From NCBI GenBank assembly GCA_017309015.1, contig JAEDAG010000001.1:416223-480222 (forward strand): 64,000 nucleotides of DNA, written 5' to 3'. A program made the translations under genes and the position numbers. Each line of letters opens with the position of its first letter. The first letter of the stretch is position 1. Of this stretch, positions 44,748 through 53,756 are shown one piece after another. The stretch comes from Faecalicatena absiana (GTDB lineage Bacteria > Bacillota > Bacilli > Lactobacillales > Lactobacillaceae). Below the pieces are notes generated by a model that saw only the letters and a program-made list of their open reading frames with translations, was not told the origin of the DNA and searched no databases.

Positions 44748-44802
44748 AAAGCCTACCGCCGCAGCCGCGCGCGCCGACGCTTAATCAGCCTTCAGCCAGC
44801 GT

Positions 44803-45151
44803 CATGAAGGCATTTGACAAGCTTTGCGAGTTTTATGGATCCAAATTCTTTAAGTCTATCACAACCGATAACGGCTCCGAGGTCGCGGATCTATCAAATC
44901 TTGAGCAAGTTTCCAAGACGCTTGTGTACTATGCTCACCCTTATACATCCTGTGGTAAAGGTAGCATAGAAGGTCGCACTGGGCGTATCAGACGCTATAT
45001 TCCTAAGGGAGATCGGATGGATAAATGCAGCGCGGAAGACATTGCTAAGATCGAAGTATGGTGCAACTCTCTTCCTCGAAAGATCTTAAACTACAAGACT
45101 CTAGAAGAATGCTTTGACGTAGAGCCTGACCATATTTATCGGCGCAGATAG
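44803..45151 (+). pseudogene. IS30-family transposase, C-terminal remnant
   Basis: About 115 residues with the IS30 catalytic region SITTDNGSEVA, HPYTSCGKGSIEGRTGRIRR and the C-terminal KILNYKTLEECF. The N-terminal two-thirds are missing; the frame runs in from unrelated GC-rich sequence at about 44800. The right end of the element is probably near 45180. Confidence 0.85.
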
Positions 45152-45361
45152 CCAAAATCTACCAGGTGTTATTGGCAATTGTTCAATTTATTATTGCAAT
45201 CGACATTTTGAATTAATTTTTGGAGTTCTATTGACATGTGTATGCCTTCTTTCTAAAATGTGTTTTGCATTAAATTTTCATGATGAAATATTATCATTTA
45301 CTAAGTTTTTAATCAATCTAGCTTTACATAAAACTTGATTTAACATTAAAGGAAACAAACA
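45152..45361. other. AT-rich upstream region of the ABC transporter operon
   Basis: Very AT-rich, no gene seen. It ends with AAAGGAAACAAAC, the ribosome site of the split ATPase gene. The first 30 bases are the end of the IS30 remnant. Confidence 0.5.
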
Positions 45362-45397
45362 ATGATTAGTGCTAATAATTTGAACATTGGTTATAAA
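45362..45397 (+). pseudogene. ABC transporter ATPase, 5' fragment
   Basis: ATG plus eleven codons (MISANNLNIGYK) preceded by AAAGGA. It joins in frame to the codons from 47002 if the IS4-type element and one TTATAAA copy are removed, giving MISANNLNIGYKDKVVVHDL. Confidence 0.85.
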
Positions 45398-46994
45398 CTT
45401 AAACTTCCCACTTACAAAAGTGGGCTTGTACCTTGAAAATTCAATAGTTTAGCCAATAAAAAAGCACAAGGCCTTTGTTCGCTTGATATAATTCAACTAC
45501 AACATCATCAATATCAAACGAAAGGCTTGTGCTATGTCTAGTTTACCATCATTCGATACCAAAAACGAACCCCAAATTTCTCGTTCTGTTGAAAAGTTCT
45601 TCAAGGACTACAAAGTTATGGAGCTTCTCCGTAGATGTGGGCTCCGCAAGTCCAAAGGAATCCCACTTTGGTCGATCCTTTCATACATCTTCAGTAATGT
45701 GTTTCGAGACAGAAGCATGTACATGCAACAGAAGTCTGGCAAGTGTACTGCTGGCTTCTCCAAAAACACCTACTATCGATTCATGCAGAACCCACATATC
45801 AACTGGCTTCGCCTCACTATTCTGCTAGCTGAGAGGATCGTCAATGGGCACCTGAAAGATCTGACTTCTGACCAACGTGCCGATTGCTTCGTCTTTGACG
45901 ATTCGCTCTACTCTAGAACTGGATACAAGAAGACTGAGCTGGCTGCCAAAGTATTCGACCACGTTTCGATGACCTACAAGAAGGGCTTTCGAATGATGAC
46001 CATGGGTTGGACTGATGGATCCTCCTTTGTCCCAATCGCTTCATCACTCTTGTCCTCAAAGAACGATCAGAATGTCATCGGGACAACCAAGAAGATCGAC
46101 AAGCGCACAATCGCGGCCAAGAGGCGGATTATGGCCCAATCAAAGGGGACCGATGTAGTTATCCAGCTGCTCGATCAAGCCTTGAAAGCAGGGCTCACTG
46201 CCAAGTACGTCATGTTTGACACTTGGTTCTCCAATCCTCATCAGATTGTCCAAATCAGTCAACGTGGTTTGAACGTAATCGCCATGGTGAAGAAAAGCTC
46301 CAAGATCACATACGAGTTCGAAGGAAAGCGGATGAACGTCAAGCAGATCTTCAACGCATGCAAGAAGCGTCGAGGTCGTTCAAGATATCTCCTGTCCGTC
46401 CCTGTAAAGGTTGGAGATCCTGCCAAAGATGGTACCCAGATTGACGCCAGAATAGTCTGCGTAAGAAATCGCTCCAACCGCAAAGACTGGATCGCTCTTA
46501 TTTGCACGGACATGACGATCGATGAAAATGAGATCATCAGAATTTACGGCAAAAGATGGGACATCGAGGTCTTCTTCAAGACCTGCAAGAGTTTCTTGAA
46601 GCTTGGCACTGAATACCATGGTCTTTCATATGATGCATTGACTGCCCATACAGCTTTTGTCTTTTTGCGCTACATGTTCATGTCAGTTGAGAAGCGAGAT
46701 GATGAAGATGATAGGACTATGGGCGAGCTATTTTACTGCATGATAGACGAGCTTGCGGACATCACTTTCAATCACTCCCTTCAGATCCTGGTAGAAGCCA
46801 TGTTCGAGAGCGTGAAAGAGATCTTCCAACCGACAGAAGAGCAGATGGAAAGATTCACCAACGCTTTCATTTCTCGCCTTCCGAAGTACATGCAAGAGGC
46901 TATATCGCCATCACTAGCAGCTTAATTGAATATTTACTGGCTAAACTATTGAGTTTTCAAGGCTTCATAGTTTTTTTGATGTGGGAAGTTTAAG
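45398..46994 (+). mobile_element. IS4-type element, copy 2
   Basis: 1597 bp, same terminal repeats as copy 1 in opposite orientation, with the 7-bp target duplication TTATAAA. It interrupts an ABC ATPase gene after codon 12. Confidence 0.92.
45534..46925 (+). CDS. IS4-family transposase (copy 2)
   Basis: 463 residues, same sequence as copy 1, intact DDE and YREK signature. Confidence 0.9.
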   Translation: MSSLPSFDTKNEPQISRSVEKFFKDYKVMELLRRCGLRKSKGIPLWSILSYIFSNVFRDRSMYMQQKSGKCTAGFSKNTYYRFMQNPHINWLRLTILLAERIVNGHLKDLTSDQRADCFVFDDSLYSRTGYKKTELAAKVFDHVSMTYKKGFRMMTMGWTDGSSFVPIASSLLSSKNDQNVIGTTKKIDKRTIAAKRRIMAQSKGTDVVIQLLDQALKAGLTAKYVMFDTWFSNPHQIVQISQRGLNVIAMVKKSSKITYEFEGKRMNVKQIFNACKKRRGRSRYLLSVPVKVGDPAKDGTQIDARIVCVRNRSNRKDWIALICTDMTIDENEIIRIYGKRWDIEVFFKTCKSFLKLGTEYHGLSYDALTAHTAFVFLRYMFMSVEKRDDEDDRTMGELFYCMIDELADITFNHSLQILVEAMFESVKEIFQPTEEQMERFTNAFISRLPKYMQEAISPSLAA

Positions 46995-47676
46995 TTATAA
47001 AGATAAAGTCGTTGTTCACGATTTATCTTTCTCCCTGGATAAAGGAATGTTTATCGCTTTAATCGGAGCTAACGGTGCTGGGAAATCCACCTTGATTAAC
47101 AGTTTGATTGGCGTCATTCCACCAGTGTCGGGTCAGATCTCATGGAAACTGAAAACTGACCGGGTTAATCCTTTCAACGATGTTGGCTTCAGTCCCCAAA
47201 GCCAGCTGATCGATTGGTATACCAGTGTCTATGACAATGTGTATCAAGGACCGCTTCTCGCTGGCTTTAAGCCTAAAGAAGCCCAAAAAACAACCAAGCA
47301 GGCATTAAGACTCTTGGATATTAGTGATTTGAGCGCTAAGCCGGTTGATCATATTTCTGGTGGCCAGCAGCAGCGAGTACAAATCGCCAGAGAAATTGCC
47401 CGTGAGCCACAAGTTTACATACTGGATGAGCCAACAACCGGGCTCGATGTGGAAACTTCGGAAAATCTATTTACCTACTTAAAGCAAAAAGTTGATGCTG
47501 GAAGTATTGTATTAACTTCTTCACATGACTTAACTCTGCTGGAAAGCTACGCAAGTCACGTCCTTTTCTTAGATGATCATGAACAAAAATACTTTGGTCC
47601 ACTTACTGATTTTTTGGACAGTGGTACGAGCTTGCGAGAAAAATACCTTAACGAACGGAAGGCGATAGAAAAATGA
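46995..47676 (+). pseudogene. ABC transporter ATPase, main part without its native start
   Basis: Nearly complete ATPase with Walker A GANGAGKST, Q loop, signature ISGGQQQRVQIAREIA and Walker B VYILDEPTTGLD. Only the first twelve codons are cut off. A GTG at 46981 inside the IS end would give a product starting MGSLSYKDK, but no ribosome site is seen before it; expression would depend on the IS. Partner of the ABC-2 permease that overlaps its stop by four bases. Confidence 0.85.
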
Positions 47677-48473
47677 ACCCACAACATTTTAGAAATATCT
47701 CTTTAGGATTACGGTCGATTAGAATTGTTGCCAACAATGAGTGGCGGGCTTTCGTGCATAATAAAGGCTTGCTCTTATCAATGTTCATGGAGCCGCTTAT
47801 TACTTATGGCTTGTTGGTCATGGCATTGAATCAAAATTTAGCTTCCGTTCACTACGAATCACTAATTTTGCCCTACAAGCAGTACGCATTGACCGGTGTT
47901 TTGACTTTTTTCATGACCACCCAGATGTCGCAAGCAATGTACCGGGCGACAGTTGATAAAGAATATGGTTTACTGGCTATTAAATTTACGAATGGTGTTC
48001 AACCATGGCACTACCTAACTGGAATGAGCCTCTTCCCAATTGCTGGTCTCTTATTTCAAAGCACGATATTGATTGTTCTTGGACTTGCTACAGGTGGTGT
48101 GTACAATTTAGGGTTATTGCTACTATCTCTGCTTGTATTAATCATCTCACTTGAATTTTGGTCCACGTTGGGAATCGTTCTTAGCACGCGGATTTCTTCT
48201 TACCAGCAACGAGACATTATCATGACCTTGATTTTCTCACCAGTTGCATATGCTGCGCCAACGCTTTATGTCTTCAGCAATAATTCTCCACTGATCATTA
48301 AAGTGTTGGCCTATATCAATCCGCTATCCTACCAATTAAAGGCGCTCAGAACTGTAGCCTTTGGCATATTTAACATTAACGATTTGTTAATTGCTCTAGC
48401 CCTCACAATTATAATGATTATTTTTGCCCAGATAATTTTACGTAGAATGCCATTAAGTCTTGCAGAAAGATAG
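47673..48473 (+). CDS. ABC-2 type transporter permease
   Basis: 266 residues, six predicted helices, ABC-2 arrangement with a conserved SPVAYAAPTLYVF segment. ATGA overlap with the ATPase. The substrate is unknown; two-gene ABC-2 exporters of this size often export peptides or give self-immunity. Confidence 0.82.
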   Translation: MNPQHFRNISLGLRSIRIVANNEWRAFVHNKGLLLSMFMEPLITYGLLVMALNQNLASVHYESLILPYKQYALTGVLTFFMTTQMSQAMYRATVDKEYGLLAIKFTNGVQPWHYLTGMSLFPIAGLLFQSTILIVLGLATGGVYNLGLLLLSLLVLIISLEFWSTLGIVLSTRISSYQQRDIIMTLIFSPVAYAAPTLYVFSNNSPLIIKVLAYINPLSYQLKALRTVAFGIFNINDLLIALALTIIMIIFAQIILRRMPLSLAER

Positions 48474-48474
48474 T

Positions 48475-48534
48475 ATGCGAAAAATAGTCGAAAATATTTT
48501 CTGCCGCGACTGTAAAAAAGTCGGTTCTGTATAA
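48475..48534 (+). pseudogene. Start of a third gene of the ABC operon, cut by ISL3
   Basis: ATG one base after the permease stop, reading MRKIVENIFCRDCKKV before the ISL3 end. CxxC suggests a zinc ribbon. Removing ISL3 and one AAAAAGTC copy extends it by about 14 codons (YFYLHGVPFF...), then it meets an older IS remnant. The gene was lost before the present ISL3 arrived. Confidence 0.5.
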
Positions 48535-50034
48535 AAACGTGTGTAAATTAACTAAGGGACTTAAGGCTTCTTCCGAGATAATTCCATTAATCTCAAGAAG
48601 AAATATTCATCATCTGGATATCCATAACCCTTGCGTCTCTCAGTTTTGATCTTGTTGTTAATACCCTCTAATTTGCCCGTAGATATCCTGTACTTAGCGA
48701 ATGAATAGATTCCTGACAGGTGGCGCTGTAAGAGTCTGGCAAACCACTTAAAGTGGCTATTCTCAGTCTCGATACAAATATCTATGATGTACTCGAGTTT
48801 GACGCACATCTCCACTTCATCATTTGAGCTATATGCCTGATCCAATAGGTCTTTGACGATGTCTATTGTGAAGAACAATCTGTTTTCCTCTAGTAGATCG
48901 TCATACCAGCTCTCATTATCACCATGAGCTCTAATCTCTGGCTTATTGAAGATTTCGCCAGGCACAGATACTAGCTTTCCTTGTCGAGCATCTCCATCCT
49001 TTTGAACTAGGGTAGATCGTTTAGACATCAAGATATAACGAGAGTTCTTAAGCAATTTGGCTGCTTCTGGGGTACCTTCTTCAGCTAGTCTCTTTTGTTC
49101 ATCCTTACGGATTTCAGAAACAACTTTATCGTTGAAATTCTTGATGATGTGGAAGCGGTCATAGACAATGTCTAGCTTGGGATAGCGCTCTTTAAAGGCT
49201 TCTTCAAAGTCTGAGTTCATGTCACAAGCAACTGCTTCAACCTTAGACATCCACTCATCGCCAACATGATCCATAAACTCATAAACAACGGCCTTCTTCT
49301 TGCCATGGGCTAAGTAAAGAATGTGCCCAGTTTCCCAGTCAATGATTACAGTGGCGTATTTATAACCATCGTGCAGTTTGAATTCATCTATGGCTAAGTA
49401 TCTTGCCTGTCTTTCAGGTTTAATGAGCGTCTTTCCATCGATTGTAAATTTAGATAATAGGAGTTCCTTGTGAATCGACTTAACTGTCATTTTATCAAGG
49501 CCAGTAATTTCAGCGACTTGTTTTAGAGTGCATCCATCGCTTAGTAGGCGCTCAGTGCATTCTTTTAAAGCCTTGGTAATTCGATAACCATTGGCTTTAA
49601 AGGGAATAGACTGACTTCTGGTATTAAATTTACAATCAGTATTGAGACAACGAAAACGTGCGTAAGATACCTTAATCTTAGTATGTTCTAGTCCCAGAGG
49701 AATATGCCTAAGGGTAGTGACAAGGGTTCCATTCTTGACTAGCTTCGTTGAGCAGTCGGGGCAGAAACCAGGTTCACACTCGGCTAATTTTCCAACAAAG
49801 ATTTTTTCACCTTCATTTTGAATTGGCATACCCAATTGAATAAAGTCGGTTAAGCCAGATTCGAAAAATAAGATGCCTTTGTTAGATTCAAAGCCTTGAG
49901 TAGAAACTGTCTGTTCTGTATAATTCATAGTAAGAAGGGCCCCTCGTGTTTTTGTGGTTATTAACATTGTAAGGGACAACCCTTCTTTTTTGTTGTCTAA
50001 TTTTTACTATTTACACACGAATTTATACTGAACC
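48523..50034 (-). mobile_element. ISL3-family element
   Basis: 1512 bp with ends GGTTCTGTATAAA and its inverted partner ...TTTATACTGAACC, and an exact 8-bp target duplication AAAAAGTC on each side (48515-48522 and 50035-50042). Confidence 0.93.
48561..49928 (-). CDS. ISL3-family transposase
   Basis: About 455 residues from ATG 49928 (MNYTEQTVST). N-terminal zinc finger with FCPDCSTK and a helix-turn-helix, then the DDE core with IDEFKLHDGYKYATVIID, ACDMNSDFEEAF and the C-terminal KLEGINNKIKTERRKGYGYP. Intact. A longer in-frame start at 49979 lacks support. Confidence 0.93.
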   Translation of the reverse strand: MNYTEQTVSTQGFESNKGILFFESGLTDFIQLGMPIQNEGEKIFVGKLAECEPGFCPDCSTKLVKNGTLVTTLRHIPLGLEHTKIKVSYARFRCLNTDCKFNTRSQSIPFKANGYRITKALKECTERLLSDGCTLKQVAEITGLDKMTVKSIHKELLLSKFTIDGKTLIKPERQARYLAIDEFKLHDGYKYATVIIDWETGHILYLAHGKKKAVVYEFMDHVGDEWMSKVEAVACDMNSDFEEAFKERYPKLDIVYDRFHIIKNFNDKVVSEIRKDEQKRLAEEGTPEAAKLLKNSRYILMSKRSTLVQKDGDARQGKLVSVPGEIFNKPEIRAHGDNESWYDDLLEENRLFFTIDIVKDLLDQAYSSNDEVEMCVKLEYIIDICIETENSHFKWFARLLQRHLSGIYSFAKYRISTGKLEGINNKIKTERRKGYGYPDDEYFFLRLMELSRKKP

Positions 50035-50060
50035 AAAAAGTCTATTTTTACCTGCATGGA

Positions 50061-50116
50061 GTTCCCTTCTTTTTTATTGCCTAATTTTCTATTTACACAA
50101 GAATTTATACTGAACC
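50061..50116 (-). repeat. Solo remnant of an ISL3-like right end
   Basis: GTTCCCTTC ... TTATTGCCTAATTTTCTATT then TTTACACAAGAATTTATACT plus GAACC closely copies the right end of the intact ISL3 element 80 bp to the left. Only the end is left. Confidence 0.8.
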
Positions 50117-50144
50117 ATTTTTATTCCGAATCCTACAAAAGTCA

Positions 50145-50185
50145 AAAGAACCGTACTACCCAAATTTTGGATAATACGGTTCTTT
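50145..50185. terminator. Long hairpin AAAGAACCGTA/TACGGTTCTTT
   Basis: An 11-bp outer stem with an inner CCAAATTTTGG region. It may be a terminator but no long T run follows. Confidence 0.45.
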
Positions 50186-50350
50186 CTTGATGTCAATCCT
50201 TTAACTTAATGACATTGTTATTTGAGAGTGAAAAAATCTAAGTATTACACTAAGATGCATTAAAAAAGGTGGAGTAAAATATCCACCAATAATTTATATT
50301 TTTCTGCTAACTTCCATTGTTTTACAACGCGACGTTGAAAGATATAGATA

Positions 50351-50386
50351 TTATAGTAGTTAAAACTCGGGTTTTAACTACTATAA
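50351..50386. other. 16-bp perfect hairpin of unknown role
   Basis: TTATAGTAGTTAAAAC-TCGG-GTTTTAACTACTATAA. It has no T run on either strand so is not a normal terminator. A second perfect palindrome TTGGTATACCAA lies at 50398-50409. The rest of 50186-50497 shows no gene. Confidence 0.7.
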
Positions 50387-50497
50387 AAAATGAAAAGTTG
50401 GTATACCAAGTGAAGGAATACTTTGAGAAGTAATTTAATGGAGAACTTGACTTTATATGACGTTGTCGATGTTATTAGCAAAAATCATCCAAGCCGG

Positions 50498-50803
50498 CTA
50501 ATCGTCTTGTTTATGCTTGCCGGAATTAAACTTCCGGTCCCGCAGATAGTCTGCAATCGTCGCACCAATGAAGATCAAGTCAAAGGGAACCAAAAGGGCC
50601 AGGCCGGCAATATTCAGCATGCTATAGGCTGCCGCGTTGGTAACTACGATGATTCCGATAGGAATCAACATGTTCCAATAGCCGATCCGGTAACGGAAGA
50701 AGTCTCTAATTTCTTGCAGCTTTGGCGCGAAAGGTACAGCCAAAATAAAGCCCAACAGTAGCCCTGACGTAAAGATGCTGATTAATAAACTGTTTGGAAC
50801 CAT
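50498..50803 (-). CDS. Small membrane protein, three predicted helices
   Basis: 101 residues, hydrophobic segments around 5-25, 40-58 and 62-85, with a basic C-terminal tail (DYLRDRKFNSGKHKQDD). No family recognised; ribosome site is weak. Placed downstream of the cysteine-rich secreted protein and the two-helix protein on the same strand. Confidence 0.55.
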   Translation of the reverse strand: MVPNSLLISIFTSGLLLGFILAVPFAPKLQEIRDFFRYRIGYWNMLIPIGIIVVTNAAAYSMLNIAGLALLVPFDLIFIGATIADYLRDRKFNSGKHKQDD

Positions 50804-50896
50804 GATAATGCCTAAAAAAATTTACTTGTAAATGTGGAATGAAAATCCAGCAGTGTAATTGATGTCAGTATAGATCTTACTCTTTTTGTGTTTTTT

Positions 50897-50934
50897 ACTT
50901 AAATTTCCCACTTACAAAAGTGGGAAGTTTAAGT
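50897..50934. repeat. 38-bp scar made of two IS4-type ends
   Basis: ACTTAAATTTCCCAC and GTGGGAAGTTTAAGT face each other around TTACAAAA. Both resemble the terminal repeats of the IS4-type element; no transposase lies between. It may be an excision footprint or tiny derivative. Confidence 0.65.
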
Positions 50935-50937
50935 AAA

Positions 50938-51189
50938 TTAATCCATAATCGCGCAGCTCATGGCAAAGTAGACCAGACCCAGGCAACAACAGAAAATGAC
51001 GACTGGCCAGACAGCTTTAGCGACATTTTTTTGCCGGATGCCACTGACAACCAGATAGATCACCAAGCCAAGCAAAGTTAAAAGGCCTAGAGCCACGATT
51101 AAGAGGTGGTGCCACAACCAGATAATCATGCTGTCACCGACAATATGGAAAACACGTTCCCAAAACGGAAGGCGTGAAGCTTGGTACAT
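50938..51189 (-). CDS. Small two-helix membrane protein
   Basis: 83 residues with helices at about 25-48 (LLIVALGLLTLLGLVIYLV) and 58-80. AAAGGAAG ribosome site before the ATG. It starts 20 bases after the secreted cysteine-rich gene stop, so it is probably in one operon with it. No family recognised. An immunity role is a guess from position. Confidence 0.6.
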   Translation of the reverse strand: MYQASRLPFWERVFHIVGDSMIIWLWHHLLIVALGLLTLLGLVIYLVVSGIRQKNVAKAVWPVVIFCCCLGLVYFAMSCAIMD

Positions 51190-51209
51190 ACGTAATCATC
51201 TTCCTTTCT

Positions 51210-51880
51210 TTAACGATACCAACAAGTCTTAGGCCAATTCTTGTGTTTTGGGCCACCAGACCACGAGGAGCAATCTTTAACGCCTTTTCCGCGTCTATCA
51301 AGCCCATCGCACTTAGTCATTGTCCCCAGATCTGAACAACCATATTTTCTCCAATGGTAGTAGCAGTCACTTCTATAGAAATCTGTCCAGGATCGCGGGT
51401 CTGTCTTCTTCCAATATCTATGGTCACTATTCGGCCCATTAAATCTATTACAATGCACATGTGCACCAGTTTTTACTCGATCACCATTATTTTGGCCCGA
51501 ATATCCACCACCGCTCGAAGGAACAGCGATAAACATGGTTCCTGATCTGACAGAAGACTGACCATTATCCTTATCCATTGAGCCAATCCAAGACTTAAAG
51601 TCTATAACTTTTGGTTTAGGCTGTGATGGCAGTCTGATAAAAGAAGTTGTAAACGGTGTTTTTACCGTTGTCCCATCTTTTCTTATATCCTTGTCGTTCG
51701 GAAATAATATTTCGACAGTAACCGTATTCCCTTTTTGTATAAAATCAACAAGACTATCTTCTTTGGCGATTTCCTTCATTTCTTTTAAAGTATCTGCAGG
51801 AATCGAAGACAACTCATAGTTTGCAATAACCTCTGTGGAGCTATCAGCATTGGTAGCTGCATTCACTGTTTTACAATTAA
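51210..51880 (-). pseudogene. Secreted cysteine-rich protein, main part (signal peptide split by IS)
   Basis: After the last codons of the signal region (KTVNA-ATNADSS) come about 215 mature residues: an N-terminal part with predicted strands, then a basic, aromatic, Gly-rich C-terminus with six Cys (HCNRF, SDCYYHW, YGCSD, TKCDG, KDCSS, KTCWYR), enough for three disulfides. No family recognised. The native start is on the far side of an IS4-type element (53483-53552). Confidence 0.7.
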
Positions 51881-53482
51881 CTTAAACTTCCCACACCAAA
51901 AAGAACTATGAAGCCTTGAAAACTCAATAGTTTAGCCAGTAAATATTCAATTAAGCTGCTAGTGATGGCGATATAGCCTCTTGCATGTACTTCGGGAGGC
52001 GTGAAATGAAAGCGTTGGTGAACCTTTCCATCTGCTCTTCTGTCGGTTGGAAGATCTCTTTCACGCTCTCGAACATGGCTTCCACCAGGATCTGAAGGGA
52101 GTGATTGAAAGTGATGTCCGCAAGCTCGTCCACCATGCAATAAAAGAGCTCGCCTATTGTCCTATCATCTTCATCATCTCGCTTCTCAACTGACATGAAC
52201 ATGTAGCGCAGAAAGACGAAAGCTGTATGGGCAGTCAATGCATCATATGACAGGCCATGGTATTCAGTGCCAAGCTTCAAGAAACTCTTGCAGGTCTTGA
52301 AGAAGACCTCGATGTCCCATCTTTTGCCGTAAATTCTGATGATCTCATTCTCATCGATCGTCATGTCCGTGCAAATAAGAGCGATCCAGTCTTTGCGGTT
52401 GGAGCGATTTCTTACGCAGACTATTCTGGCGTCAATCTGGGCACCATCTTTGACAGGATCTCCAACCTTTACAGGGACGGACAGTAGATATCTTGAACGA
52501 CCTCGACGCTTCTTGCATGCGTTGAAGATCTGCTTGACGTTCATCCGCTTTCCTTCGAACTCGTATGTGATCTTGGAGCTTTTCTTCACCATGGCGATTA
52601 CGTTCAAACCACGTTGACTGATTTGGACAATCTGATGAGGATTGGAGAACCAAGTGTCAAACATGACGTACTTGGCAGTGAGCCCTGCTTTCAAGGCTTG
52701 ATCGAGCAGCTGGATAACTACATCGGTCCCCTTTGATTGGGCCATAATCCGCCTCTTGGCCGCGATTGTGCGCTTGTCGATCTTCTTGGTTGTCCCGATG
52801 ACATTCTGATCGTTCTTTGAGGACAAGAGTGATGAAGCGATTGGGACAAAGGAGGATCCATCAGTCCAACCCATGGTCATCATTCGAAAGCCCTTCTTAT
52901 AGGTCATCGAAACGTGGTCGAATACTTTGGCAGCCAGCTCAGTCTTCTTGTATCCAGTTCTAGAGTAGAGCGAATCGTCAAAGACGAAGCAATCGGCACG
53001 TTGGTCAGAAGTCAGATCTTTCAGGTGCCCATTGACGATCCTCTCAGCTAGCAGAATAGTGAGGCGAAGCCAGTTGATATGTGGGTTCTGCATGAATCGA
53101 TAGTAGGTGTTTTTGGAGAAGCCAGCAGTACACTTGCCAGACTTCTGTTGCATGTACATGCTTCTATCTCGAAACACATTACTGAAGATGTATGAAAGGA
53201 TCGACCAAAGTGGGATTCCTTTGGACTTGCGGAGCCCACATCTACGGAGAAGCTCCGTAACTTTGTAGTCCTTGAAGAACTTTTCAACAGAACGGGCAAT
53301 TTGGGGTTCGTTTTTGGTATCGAATGATGGTAAACTAGACATAGCACAAGCCTTTCGTTTGATACTGATGATGTTTTGGTCGACTTAATTATATCAAGCG
53401 AACAAAGGCCTTGTGCTTTTTTATTGGCTAAACTATTGAATTTTCAAGGTACGAGCCCACTTTTGTAAGTGGGAAGTTTAAG
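51881..53482 (-). mobile_element. IS4-type element, copy 3 (diverged)
   Basis: 1602 bp with the same terminal repeats; TTAATT (AATTAA on the plus strand) is repeated on both sides as target duplication. It is about five bases longer than copies 1 and 2, with several amino-acid changes, so it arrived separately. Confidence 0.9.
51951..53342 (-). CDS. IS4-family transposase (copy 3)
   Basis: 463 residues, intact. Differs from copies 1 and 2 at several places (IARSVE, KVTELL, DPVKDGAQ, RTIGEL, YCMVDEL). Confidence 0.9.
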   Translation of the reverse strand: MSSLPSFDTKNEPQIARSVEKFFKDYKVTELLRRCGLRKSKGIPLWSILSYIFSNVFRDRSMYMQQKSGKCTAGFSKNTYYRFMQNPHINWLRLTILLAERIVNGHLKDLTSDQRADCFVFDDSLYSRTGYKKTELAAKVFDHVSMTYKKGFRMMTMGWTDGSSFVPIASSLLSSKNDQNVIGTTKKIDKRTIAAKRRIMAQSKGTDVVIQLLDQALKAGLTAKYVMFDTWFSNPHQIVQISQRGLNVIAMVKKSSKITYEFEGKRMNVKQIFNACKKRRGRSRYLLSVPVKVGDPVKDGAQIDARIVCVRNRSNRKDWIALICTDMTIDENEIIRIYGKRWDIEVFFKTCKSFLKLGTEYHGLSYDALTAHTAFVFLRYMFMSVEKRDDEDDRTIGELFYCMVDELADITFNHSLQILVEAMFESVKEIFQPTEEQMERFTNAFISRLPKYMQEAISPSLAA

Positions 53483-53552
53483 AATTAAGTAAAATGCCAA
53501 TTAATCCAAAGCTAAATAGTAGTATTTTGCTTACCTTTTTTGTAATAGTCAT
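53483..53552 (-). pseudogene. 5' fragment of the cysteine-rich secreted protein gene
   Basis: ATG at 53552 after GGGAGGAG, encoding MTITKKVSKILLFSFGLIG then ILLN. Removing the IS and one TTAATT restores the frame into CKTVNA-ATNADSS, a classical signal peptide with lysines, hydrophobic core and a small-residue cleavage site. Confidence 0.8.
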
Positions 53553-53684
53553 ATTACTTCTCCTCCCATAAGTCCATGAAAAAAGATTACTACAGCTAAC
53601 ACTACGCTGTGTCATTTGCGACGATTGTAGCACCAATCATGAGCAAAGTGTAGCGGTTTTTTCACTTTTTGTTCATAATAAATT

Positions 53685-53731
53685 AATAAGTGCTGTTGAA
53701 GAAGGAATACCAAGCTTCAGCAGCACTTATT
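53685..53731. terminator. Terminator after the small duplicated gene cluster
   Basis: AATAAGTGCTG ... CAGCACTTATT stem with an inner TTGAAG/CTTCAG extension; ends the A-B1-B2-A' transcript on the minus strand. Confidence 0.7.
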
Positions 53732-53756
53732 TTAATATGATTAAGTTTTCAGTAGA

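Noticed and set aside
50423-50761. Plus-strand frame of 112 residues
   Set aside because: Mostly antisense to the three-helix membrane protein and has no domain; the minus frame has the better hydrophobic pattern.
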